Part shown: positions 1-12,600 of the stretch, piece by piece | Position numbering within the stretch: position 1 is the first letter of the stretch | Layout: each line of letters begins with the position of its first letter | Origin: Pisaster brevispinus | Lineage: Eukaryota; Echinodermata; Asteroidea; Forcipulatida; Asteriidae | Length of the DNA stretch: 64,000 nt | Assembly: GCA_023634235.1 (NCBI GenBank) | Contig: JAMKCF010000011.1 | Span: 6,615,218 to 6,679,217 of the forward strand | Direction of reading: 5' to 3' | Program-made: the position numbers and the translations under genes | Notes under the pieces: model-generated | The model's database searches: none | Seen by the model: the letters and a program-made list of their open reading frames with translations, nothing else | What the model was told of the DNA's origin: nothing

Positions 1-506
1 GAGCAAGGCAACGAGTGGCAGTGCAAGACATTGCTGCAATGGGGCGAGAAGCTACATTTTTTTTTACTGTGGCCCTACCTGTCAGCATCTTAATCTAGGA
101 TAACACAAAAGTGAGGCTGTATTTTTTTGACAGCCATAATCTGAGGCTTACTTGCCAATTATATCAGTGAAAATGATCAATAACCTGAAAGTTTAACAGT
201 TTTTGACATAAGGTCTTGCCTTTTGGGAGAAAGCTTGACATTTTTGCAAAATGACAAATTGATCTGGTCCCCATGGTGTGTAGCCCTATTTGTCTCTTAC
301 AGAATCTTTGGAACTCAGAAAACAAAACAAAATAACCTTCCTATCCCTTGAATATTAGTAGATTTAGAATTGGTCATTCATTTCTCAAAATGTGTGAAGT
401 GTTTTCCCAATCTCTGGCATTAAAAGAGAGCAAATGGCTAAACTGGCTAGTGTTATAGCAGTGGAGGCCTGTACACTTTTCAGGACTTGGTTTCAAGTTT
501 TATAAG

Positions 507-662
507 CAGTGGCGTAACCAGACTTTTTCATTCAGGCAGGAGGGCAGGCGAAGGCAAAGGTGATAATTTTGGGGCGGGGGGGCTGTTTAATGAACTATTT
601 ATTTTCAGAATTTTTCTATCATATTGGGGGAGGGGGCAAGTTATGCTCTAGTTACGCCACTG
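507..662. mobile_element. Short MITE with CAGTGGCGTAAC termini
   Basis: Begins CAGTGGCGTAACCAGA and ends with the inverted TCTAGTTACGCCACTG, 156 bp, with a G-rich interior. Half-copies or related ends occur near 15532, 22443, 54946 and 59530. No clear target duplication. Confidence 0.65.
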
Positions 663-737
663 ATAGGTAAAGGCAACACTCCTGCCTAGACTTATCCCTA
701 GTCCTCCCATCTACCATTTTCTCCCAGCCTACCCTAC

Positions 738-936
738 CTGTGTACTGTGACTGCACTGCCTTGATCTGATCAGCAGAGAAGCCCCAGTAGAAGATGAGTC
801 TAGTGGCATCATCCTGGGACAGCTGCTTGGTGGCCAGCTTCCACATGATAGGTTTCATCTGACGCTGTTCTTCAGTCGACTCTTTACGGAACTGAATTTG
901 TTCCTTTCCCCTCCTGAATGGCCGCCCCTCGTTTTT
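738..936 (-). CDS. ANKDD1: ANKDD1 exon: linker and death domain
   Basis: 199 bp. Acceptor is a T-rich tract ending CTGAAG; donor reads ACAG|GTAGGG. It encodes a basic linker (KNEGRPFRRGKEQ) and then the death-domain helices, ending SQYT plus the first base of a Gly codon (phase 1). Reading through the donor would add about 22 residues before a stop (GRVGWEKMVDG...), so intron retention would truncate the death domain. The next exon was not found between 1 and 737. Confidence 0.9.
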
Positions 937-3618
937 CTTCAGAAAAAAAAAATAAAACATTGTTTTATTTTGAGATAACCATTGAGGGAATCAATTTCAA
1001 TATTTTGATATTTTGTAAAAAAAATGTAGTCAACAAAGTAATGTATCCTGCAAATACTTCTTAGATTTAAGCCTGTCTTCAATTCAATAACATATGACCA
1101 AGACAACAATCTTAGCATACAGTTCCAAAGTATGCACAAAATAAAACTGAACGATCACTGAAAAGCACTGAGAACTTATTATGACCCCAATCATTTGAAA
1201 GAGGTAGGCATATGAAAAAGGAATTGGGAAATGAAGTCTTAGAACATTTGTCTTAATTAAACAACCCAATTAATTGATTAGGAATCTCATTTGGGCAAGT
1301 ACATTGCTCTGACTTAACTCATAATAATGACATCAAATTATGAAGTTTTTACAGTTCATACAACAAAAACCAGTGGTGGTATTATATGCAAATGTAAATC
1401 ATGAAAAAGGCACAGAGATCTTCTTTTGGTCAAAAGATGAAGATAACAGAGCATCAAATACAAGAGTTAATGAACTGTCCTCACTAAAGGAAACAACAGG
1501 GCTATGCCCCCTTTCCCCTAAAAGAAAGTCCATGCCTTTCTAGTCAGAAAGCAGAAGGCAAAGATGTGACAAATGCTGAAATCAGTACAAATGTAGACAG
1601 ATCAGATCTGTCTGAAACACCAAACCAATCAAAGTCTGAAATCTATTGGCAATTACAATGTGTTGCAGTTAATTAGACACAGTCAATTTTGATGGCACTC
1701 AGCTCATCAAATAAAAAAATTTAAAAGCACTAAGAGCTGCTAAGCAGAAAATTATGCTAACAAACTTTTACTTAGTAAAAATGAGCAGGATACCAGTCAA
1801 AGATTGTACAATGTGACAAGTTATTCTGACTGGTAAACTCTTTCTGGTTAGCATAATTTTGCTGTGCTTAGCCAGTTTTTTGTGCAGCTCTACAAATAAG
1901 GGTCCTGATGAAAAGTACCCCCAAAAATAACAATGCAGGGTTTTTTTAGGGTTTTTTTACAATCTACTGGTCCTAGGATTAAAAGCACCATCAATAATTC
2001 AATGGACATAAAATGCATCTACACCTCATTTATAAATTACACAGTTGAAATTTATGCAACTCAACAAACATGACAAAATGGTAACATTAGTCATGTCCGT
2101 ACAATACAATCATATCAAAGCATTACAATCAACAAGAATCAAGAGAAATCAGTAGACAGTCAAGAGATTGTAAACAATTATGAATAAGGTGACAAAGAAA
2201 ACATTGTATTTGTCAGAAGTCATGCAGAGAAAATGGTTAATATAAGATTTATAAGTGAGCATTATCAGCAAAGTGAAAACATTTGCAATGTCATAAGGTA
2301 TGTATAAGTAAAACGGATCACATAAAGTTCAAATAGTACATTTAAAAAGAACAAAATGGGGCAAAAACAAATGCCATCAAATGGCATCTTTCACAAAAAT
2401 AGACAATCAGACAATATTTGATGAAATACACTGCAAGCGCATTGTTGTCTAATGACAAAAAAGCAGTTTTTTATTTTGTTGATGACGCTGAGAAAGCTTA
2501 CCCTTTTGGTGAAGAATCTGTCAGCTTTGATGATCATATCGGTTATTGTAACATTCTCTGCTCTGGCTGCCATCATTAAAGCTGTCTTACCACTCTGGGA
2601 AAAAAAACAATTGATGGAAATACATTAAGGATTTATTCTTTCCAAACATTTGTTAATTCATAAATTTATTGTATACACAAAAATGACAACTTCCTTTTTT
2701 GGATTATTTGAAAGTAATAAAGCACGAGGGAAACTGACTGCGTAAATTTTCTAATAATTTTGGGTTGAACAAATAAAAATTGACTAGAGTGGGACTTGGC
2801 ACTTGCGACCTCAGGTTTAACGTGCCAGCGCTCTACCAACTGAGCCATCTAGCTCTATATAAGCATCTCCCTTTTTTGAGTGTTTGGTAAGTGTAGTAGA
2901 GAATGTGTACTTGGAATGTAAGCAGTGATGTGTCATAAATAAACAGGGACTCAGTTTTGTGATGCACTCATTTTCCAATAGATAGAGTTCTCATGAAAGT
3001 GGGGGGGGGGGGATTTACAAGTCTCCAACCTCGGGTTAAAACGGTGTAAAATGCCATTTCATTTTATACTCTTTCACAGTGAAATTATAAATATGATATC
3101 ATTGAGCATAAACAAGCAATGGGCCTGTACATTCCGAAGAGGACTTTTAGCATCAGCCAAAAAAGTTCAATTCAATGCCACTTTGATTGAATATCATACA
3201 AAGTCACGAATGAACTAAATTGTTTCCAGTTCAAAAATGTACACGCCCGTATATTTCAAATGTGATGTCAATGGAAGTTTTTGGATGTAGAAAACATTCT
3301 CACTGGAAGGGTTCCAAACACAGTGGCTGGCATATTACAGTTTTGACGTGATGTTAGAGACTTTTCCCCCACTTTCAGAAGGAATGTATTTGAATTTGAA
3401 AATGATTGCATCGCTAAACCGAATTCGACTTAGGACCCCCCCTCTTTAATAAAATAATTGCCTTTACCTTGTCTACTTGGTGCACCCACGCCCCGGCTAA
3501 TAGAAGCTGCTCCACTACATCAGTCAGATTATTCTCTGTTGCCACATGAAGAGCAAGACGCTTCCTCTACAAAACAAATAAAATATCAGATTACAATAAT
3601 TGTATTTGTTAAATTATT

Positions 3619-3649
<31 letters not shown>

Positions 3650-6600
3650 TAATTTTTTTCCTTCACAGATTTTTTTTCAGGGAACTTTCAGTGCAGATTC
3701 AGGGAGGTTTGGTCACCCTGCACAATGCGTGATAAGCAATGTCTAGTAAACACAGTTACCACAATCAAAAGATTTGAACCATACTAAGCGGTGTAGTGAC
3801 ACATGCTCTAAAATCTTGGTCATGCAAACAATCTGATCTGTTAAAAGGCGTACCCATGAAATTGTCTCCTGCTCTAAAGGCACTCTACTCAGGAGACTGT
3901 CTAGCAAACAAAGCTTTGTACAGTTTTGTTCCCTAGTGCTTTAATGACACTATTTACAAGAGCATCTGACTTATTTGTTTACTTCTTTCTTTCATTATTT
4001 TATTACACATCCAACAGCACAATTAGCACCAAGGACAGGATGAATAGGAAACAAGAAGGAATGTCCAGTTCTAGAAGTGGAAGGAAAAACCCCAATAGGG
4101 AAAACCCATGCAATCAGGTAGGGACTGCAAAATACAATCCACATGCAAGGCTCCGGTCTGAGTGGGATTCGAACCGGGGTCCACAGAGAGGTGAAAGGCA
4201 GGGGAAAAAACACTGAGCCAACCTGAACCCAAATAGCAATGTCAATAATATCACAACTCAGCCAAATGAAGACCAAGACACATTCTCTACAATATAAAAG
4301 TTATTATTTCACCGTTTTAAATTAAAAAAATTTCATGTACTTTCCCTTTAAAAGAAACAAATAAATCATATTCAACAATTAAAAACTATTGACTGCACCA
4401 AAACCAAAAAGGTCTTAAAAACACAGCAGATCAGATAAAATCATCTTTCAACCAATCACAAACAGACAAAGAATCTTTCAACCAATCACAAACAGATGAA
4501 GAATCTTTCAACCAATCACAAACAGATGAAGAATCTTTAAACTAATCACAAACAGAAACAAAGAATCTTACAACCAATCACAAAAAGAAGGGCTATATGC
4601 TAATTACTCACGTCATTAAATATGTTAACGCTAGCTCCGTTTGATATCAGAGTCTTCAAACCATCAAGGTGTCCTGCTGCTGAGCTCAGATGAATGGCAG
4701 TGTCACCTCCCTAAAACCCAATCAAAAGGTATTCATCAGCTAGTCAAATTTGAACCAGTACACAAACAGAGTTTTCTTTGGACCTTGGTTTTTTATAAAG
4801 GAACAACAACAACAAACAATACAAATATCTAACAAGCTCTACAAGTTTGCCATTAAGTCAGGAAAGGTTACCAAGAAAGACAATTTTATGAAGATGACAA
4901 TTTTAAGTTTGTGGCAACAAAGTCAGAAAAAAAGACTTAGAAAACCGTACAAATATTTACAACATTTAAGTTTGGCCGCATGGAGAAAAAAAGGTAAACA
5001 AAAAGAAAATGTTTATGCTTACTAAATCAATTGTATATTTGGTTTGCAGTAACACAGGGCTCGAATTTGCCTGCAGGGCTTTTAGCTCAACATTTTTACT
5101 GGACCAACATTTATTTAACAAGACCAGATTCAAAATAAGTTGCGCAAGCACTAAGAGAAGATGTATCTCATTTGTCATGATACTTTTGATACTCAACATA
5201 ATTGAAAGATAATATCAGGTTCATTGTCAACATTTTTTACAAAGCTACTACACAATGAGGTATTGCTGTTATTAGTCAATTGAAAAACACAAGACCACTG
5301 GTCTTGTATGCTTGTGATTTTACTGGCCCAACACTAAAAGTACTGGCCTTGGGCCTGCTGTCCAGTGTTTATTTCGAGCCCTGTAACACTATGTGTATAT
5401 CTTTTTTGTTGTGTAGATTATGTTCTTTTCTGAGTTTGTCTTGCTATTTTATTTGTGACTGCAAAATTTAAAGTTAGGAATGATGGCCGAAAACTACAAC
5501 TTTGCAAGTAGTATTATGTTTTTTAAATACAAAATGTGGTAAAAAAAAAGAAAAGAAAGACCAGTTTAAAATATCATTGGCCATGTCGAAATTGGCCATT
5601 TCGAAATTTCCGGCTTCGGCTAAGGTTATGGCTACAGTTGGATCGCTGCATTATCATGCGTTAAAGTATAGGACACCCTTAGCGACGTCCTTGGCAACAG
5701 TCGTAGCCGTAGCCATGGCTGCCAATTTTGGATAAGATTTTACAAGAGGAATCAACTGCTGCAATTTTCTACCAACCTGACATTTTGCATCGAGATCAGA
5801 AGAGAAGCTGCTCAATACTTTGATGACTGAGCAGTGATTATTCTGAGCAGCAAAGTGGATAGCAGCCATCTCTTTCTGTAAAAATGAAAATTGGATCCAG
5901 TGAAAATCGGAAACTTTGGGCTGATTCTAGGTGGCAGCAAACATAACAGGGCTAACCTATCCATTTTTCTCGGGAATGTGCGATTGCCCAGAATGCAGTG
6001 ATGTTAATAATGGAAAATTATCTGGTGCACCTGCTTTCCTCCTTACTATGTCCCCAACTATAAATGTACCATGCATAGAGTTCATTAAGACATTCAGGTG
6101 ACTTTTTTTGCACCACCATTACCGGGTACAGGCTGTCAAAAAGCCAAACACATAATAGTTACAAAGTTCAACCCAATAGCTATTACAGTGATTTTGAAGA
6201 ATGACTTTCTCTATAGAAAAAATAACTGAAGAGGTTCAGTCAAAGTCAACTCACTAACTCAACCATTGTTGAGAATAATGAATATTATTTTCTCAACAAT
6301 GTGGTGGTCAATTCTCAAATGGTAAGACATAAATTACAGCTTTATTTGATACTCTTTCATAGCCAAATTGGAAACAGTACATCATCAAACTTCAAAAAAC
6401 ATACAGGTTTGTACATAATGAGGAATTTGTTTATACCAGTCAAAGGTTAAAATTCAATGCCGTTTCGATTAAAAATCATCAAAGTTCAGGAATGAGCTGA
6501 AACTTATCTTTACAAAAACATACAGACCACATTATTTGAAAGGTGTCTTGCAATTTTGTCTGCATTTTCACCAGAGACTCTGTATTGGAAAATGAGTGGG

Positions 6601-9600
6601 TCACAAAACTACATTTTATCTTGGAAGCCCTGCTTTATAAAAAAAAATAAAAATTGAATATTCAAGCGTGACTTACCCTTTTTTCCTGGGAAGACAAAGA
6701 AAATGAAGGAGAGAAAACAAGGCAATTATTAGCATTTCATTCTTGAAATTATAGAAATGTCTTCATGAACTTTCAACAATTATTAAAAATGATCAGATAA
6801 AAATGTTGGTCACAAAGTCTAAGGTGACACACAATGAAATTACCTTAATCAAATCAAATCAAGTAATAAACGACAACATTTTCAATCATTTCATCAAAAA
6901 CCTCTTATTGTGCTGGTGATGTGGGCCTCATTTCACAGAGCTGCTGAAGCAAAACATATTGGTTTAACATTTTTCTGCTAAGCAAAACTTTAAGCTGGAC
7001 ATCAGTTACATGTTGTACATGTAAAATGGTATTTTAGCTGGTAACCTTAATCTGATAAAAGCATCATTTTGTTGCGGCTTAGCAACTTTTTATGCTTAAG
7101 AAGCTTTATGAAATTGGGTCCTGACCCATACATGAAGGTACATTTTAAAATTGAAACAAACTTTTAGCACCATTGATCTATCAGCTAAACATTTTGAAGT
7201 GGCTGTATTGATCTATCAGCTGAACATTTTGAAGTGGCTGTTCTAGTTTTAAAATGTTATTTGCAATGGTAAGACTTACATTTGCTTTAACATTACACCC
7301 AGCCTTATGGGTCAGAAGTAGCTCCACTACATTGGCATGGCCCTCGTCGGCAGCAAACAGCAGCGGAGTCATACCCTCCTGTACATGAAATAGCAGTCAG
7401 TCAATAACATAATAAAATAATAACATAATAAGAGATTGACACAATGCAGTGAAAACAATTTAAGGATCCAATCAGCAGGGCAAACAAATCCGAGGATGAA
7501 ACACATTCTGGAGCATTTTCATGACATTTAAAAATTCAAATGATTAATCATATAAAATTAAAAAAAATGCAAATCACAATTTTCTTTAAAATGTATTACA
7601 TTTTGTAGAGGCCTCATTGAAAGATTGTTGTACCCAAGTTCACCTCCACAATGATAATTGTTTGCAAGTTCACCCCTAAACAAGGCTCTTGGTTAGGGGC
7701 TCCAAGAAGAAAACATTTAAGATGAAAATAACTCAAAAGTAGAAAAAGCTCAAAGTAGAAATTGGTATTCCTCTAGTAAAACAGTCTAGATTGCACAATG
7801 CCCTTTGGGAGCATTGTTTGTCTTCTTTTATGGTCCAGTGTAACTACTAAACATATTTCATGTATGTTGATTTGCAACCCCCCCCCCCCCCCCCCCACTG
7901 AAAAAAATAATAAATAAATACACAACAATTGTTTTAAAGCTGACAGGACTTTGAAACATCTTGATTCTGATAATTATGCAGAATCTTTGTCGCTTAAGAT
8001 TCAGACTTTATGCCAGCGTATTAACGGCCAATTATTTAATAGTGGAGCCCTGAACACGAGTCCTTTATAATTACATATATATATATATATGTACTTTGTT
8101 GTTAACTAATAATGCATCACTCATAAACTGCTATCACCTTGAGAACTTTGGTTTTGCCAGCACAAAGTGAATTTTCAAGTTCATGCAATCGTTTTCGTGA
8201 TTACAGAAAAAACCTGACCGGCCATGACAAAAGCATTCATTGGGGTAAAATAGTTTCACACACATAGTTTCAGGGGTGCACTTCTATTCAATTAAAACTG
8301 CAGTTTCCATTGACATTTCTCTTAAACAAGCCCCTTTTCAGCACTTGTTGATGCCATTTGCTATTGTGTATAAGATAATCTGATGTGAGTGTAAAAACAA
8401 ATTACAAAATTAAATAGTTTTCAATCATTGAAATTATCACATTAAAGCTAGTAACATGTGACTTTTACTCTGGTAATTTTTAATCGCAAAAGTCAAGTTT
8501 GTTTGTTTAGATGTTCTTCCCAACTCAGCAAAGCTTCCACGATGGGTAAAAAACACCAAGCTGGCAACAACCAATCTCTTTTATACCAACATTGGTTTTA
8601 CGACTATGATTATGAATAAATTGTGATTCAGTAACTAGACGACAATACTTATTCTTGGCTTGGCTGGATTCAACCTTGTGACTGCAATTCCTACAGTGTA
8701 AACCACTTGGCTATAAATTGTATGCTCAACAAGTTCATTGCATACGTACCTCATTTCTGATATCAACCTCTAATTCGTGAACTAGTAGGAGGTTAACCAT
8801 GTCGATATGTCCTCTCTTGGCTGCTAAATGTAGAGCTGTAGACCCATCCTGCAGAATTAAAAATCTTGGATTTACCCTCTACAACTGATGAGAGATAAGT
8901 ATTGGTCATATGTATGTGTCAAAATCTGTTCGATGGACGAACTATGACAGTTTGCTTGATATCATGTGGTGATTACATCTAAACACCCTCTTACTGTCTG
9001 ACCAATCAATATCATCCACATGGTTTTGCATGTTACATGATCATGACGGTCTGCATGATATCATGTGGTGAATGCGTCTTCATTTCATTTATTGTGGTCT
9101 CAGAGAAGACAGTTAAAGAAGAAAGTTTCAGTTTTAGATGTGGGAGGAAAGCCCAAGAGATTTATTCCAGGGAAAACCCACACAGTCATCGGCACATGTA
9201 GTGCCCCCGGCGTGATTTGAACCAGGGTCCCAGAGGTGGAAAGGGAGGAAAGACACCACTACGCCAACACGACCGCCCGACTACACAGTACACAGTCAAC
9301 CCTCACACTGTCTGACCAATCAATATCATCCACATGGTTTGGGATGCTACGCAAGCCTGCAATTATTATTTTTTTGTGGTGAATGCATTTACACAGTCCA
9401 CAGGCAACCCTGTGGTTTTGAATGATAGAAATATGCCCTCTTGCAAAATAATGTCATGTGATGAATGCATCTACATAGTGTGCACATGCAGAGCTGTGTG
9501 TTGAGCGAGTTGCGATCAAGGAGGTACCAGTTTCTTTGGTCATGTGATTGCTGGATGCTATTTTTTGGTCCATTGAGAACAACCCATGCAGTAGTCTATT

Positions 9601-12600
9601 TTGGCAACCAGTGTACACTATCTGGGTTTTTTTAATATTTTAAATGGCTTGTAATATTTTAAGGGTGATCTTTTAAAAGTTGTCACAACTATGTGTGCAC
9701 TTGAGAAAAAAAAACATTCTATGCACAGTTGTGCCACCTTACACAACCCGAGCAGCTGTCAATGGTGACTACTTTATATTCCAACACACCTGTGTTCCAA
9801 CAACCCTATGTTCCCAGAACTCCCTCGTGACTAACATGCTAGGGCTTGGGTTGTGGTCAGGGCTGTGGGAGGGCTGGGGGTGGACACACAAAGAGTCCCA
9901 ACCATTCACACAGTAGAATGAAAACCACTGATCCTAAAAACTCAAAACTTGGATCTGCTTTCTCAGAGAGTTATGAAATTACACAAGGGGTGTCAGAACA
10001 TATAGGTGTGATAAGAAACATAAGGATGTCGGATCCATGTGCGTCACCACTGTCATGCATGAGTGACTGGTTTCCAATGCCTCGTCAACTCCCTAGGAAG
10101 TGTTACAGAGATTGTAGACAGTTTTAGGTAGATAGTTTTAAGTAGATAGTTTTAATGGGTGTACATACCGAGGTCCTGGCCAGCTTATTGCACTTGACAC
10201 TGATGAGATAATCCATGGTATCTGCCTGACCATTCTCAGCAGCCAAATGTAACGGCGTTTTGTTACCCTGCGAACAGTTACACAAATAATACTATCACAA
10301 GGAGAACTAAACATGGCGGTTATTTAAAAACCCTACAAGATACATTTGAGCTGCCTCAATGTTACCCTAAAACATCCATTCCATGTGTACGTATGGAAAG
10401 TGTACTACTGAAGTACATTTTTGATTTATCTATGATATAAATTAAGATACCACAATTTTTTCATCAACTTTTATGCTCCCATTTCAATAATTTGGTGGGG
10501 TTATTTCCAATAAGTTCTAGACTGTCTATGATTAAAATACTTGTTCTGTAGTTGTGTAATTTGTGTTCTGTCTTTACCAGGATGGAAATAAATGTCAAAG
10601 TGAATTGAACATTGCATCAAGAGCAGCACCCACATGCCCCCCCCCAAAAAAAAAGGCAGTTTGTCCAAGTGAAATATATTTTAAAAAATGAATTTTTAGA
10701 ATCCACTGATCTTTCAATTTACAATCCAAAATGCTTCAATCATAATCTTGCAACCTGCTTGCACAAAAGTTCTACATAAGTTTGACAATAAGTTCCAATT
10801 ATGTAATTGTGTAGGTACAGCAGTCACATTTATTGGTTTTTAAGGTTTACAGAAAAATTTGAGGGACGTTTCTGAAGAAGATATTGATTCTTCACTAAGT
10901 CACAAGTTTTCAAATCAATTGGGACAAAAACTTGCTGCAGAAATTCATCTGTCATAAAGTCAGAGGGTCTACTAAGCTTGGAGTCGGAACGCCTGTAGAG
11001 CAGAAAGACTTCTAACCAAATTCATAATTTAAAAAACCACACTCACCAACAGGACACAGGTGAATTATTTTAAAAAGGTACTCCAAGGTCACATTCAGCT
11101 TTGTGATGCACTCAATTTCCAATAGATAGAGTCCTTGCGAAAGTGGGGAAAAGTTACAAAAAGTCTCTACCTCACATTAAAATGGTGTAAACGATTCCTT
11201 TGTTTGATACTCTTACAGAGCGAAATTTGAAACATGACATCATCTGACAGCAAATGGGTCTGTATATTGGAAATGCGACATCACCAACATTTTTTAGATT
11301 TTGCACCATTTCAACACGATGTTAGAGACTTTTCATGAGAACTCTTTCTATTGGAAAATGAGTAGATCACAAATCCGAGTTTAACCTCGGAGCACATCTT
11401 TAAGAATGATACCACTACCAAATGATCAAATTCAAACACTTATCATTCAAAATTCAAATTGAAAGGAAAATCATGATCATACAAAAGACAAAATTTTGTT
11501 TAAAAAAAGATTCCTTTATACCAAAATGAATAAGGTTATGAATGAGAAAATTATGAATTGCAGACAAGCAAATTTGGTCACTGATTTAAGGTATTTTTTA
11601 ATGGAAAAAATTAAACAATTAAACTTTAAGTATTTGTAACTTTTTGCAATTTACTGAGGGCGGTCCAAAGTTTTCTACACTTTCACAGTGATGCAAAGAG
11701 TGACAGAATGGGGGGGGGGGGGTCATGAGAGGCTTGTTTGACTTCAACATGTGTTTAAAAATGTTTATCTTTCAACAGTAGAATCAATGGTGAAAAACAA
11801 ACATATTAGGGAAAAATCCTTAAAAACCTACCAAGCAATCTTTATAATTCTGTTGGAAAAATTTTTTTGAGGGGGGTGGGTGTAGGTGAGTAGTGTTTTA
11901 TGAACATAACATAAAGGCTACAGAAACCAGTGAGAAGTAATACTTTTGGTGGACAAGGGAGAGAGGGCTTTACTCTCTGCAAGTCCTGAAAAACGTTGAA
12001 AACTTGGTATGCCCTCTACTGAACACTCTGTGCATCAGACTCATATCCTCATTCTATTGAACTTTCTCTGGAAACCTCGCTAGCACCAAGTGCATGGAAA
12101 AAATGATATGCAAACTTGGTTGGACTTCTAAAGGTCAAAGAATTCGAGACACTAATTGTACAAGCAAAACATGACAAGGTTGTTACGTTAAAGTCACAGG
12201 TGCAACATGCATTTTAAGAGAGTTTGTATTTTTTCTTAAGTGTATTTTTATGAAAATGTATATAATACAAACAATTCACAATTGTGAATTGATATTTATC
12301 ATAATAAAAAAAATCCCAAATAATGAAAAATACAAATGCATAATGCCAGCAAAATAAATGCCATAGAAAAAAACCCAATCAAACTGTTACCACGCCATTC
12401 AAAATAAATGAAATATTTCAACATGCATAAAAGTTTCATTTAAAATTAAGCATTCAATATCCAAAATCAATATTCATGACAAAAAAAGTTTATCATGCAG
12501 TTTTGCAAAAACCTCAAACAAATCCAATGCCGAACCACAATCTGCAACATTCGTCGGTGCATATTTCAAATCTTCTCCCCAAAAGTGCGACATGCATATT

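Noticed and set aside
1..60. Possible last ANKDD1 exon (acceptor CCCATTGCAG on the minus strand)
   Set aside because: The phase-1 reading gives a Cys-rich peptide with no resemblance to the GHRMLL..WLHG end of ANKDD1 death domains, and only about 35 bases are visible.
2780..2860. tRNA gene on the minus strand
   Set aside because: Stem pairing is poor, the T-arm is degenerate, and the SINE family tail follows directly.
4442..4590. CRISPR-like array
   Set aside because: Units are contiguous with no unique spacers, and the DNA is eukaryotic; it is a minisatellite.
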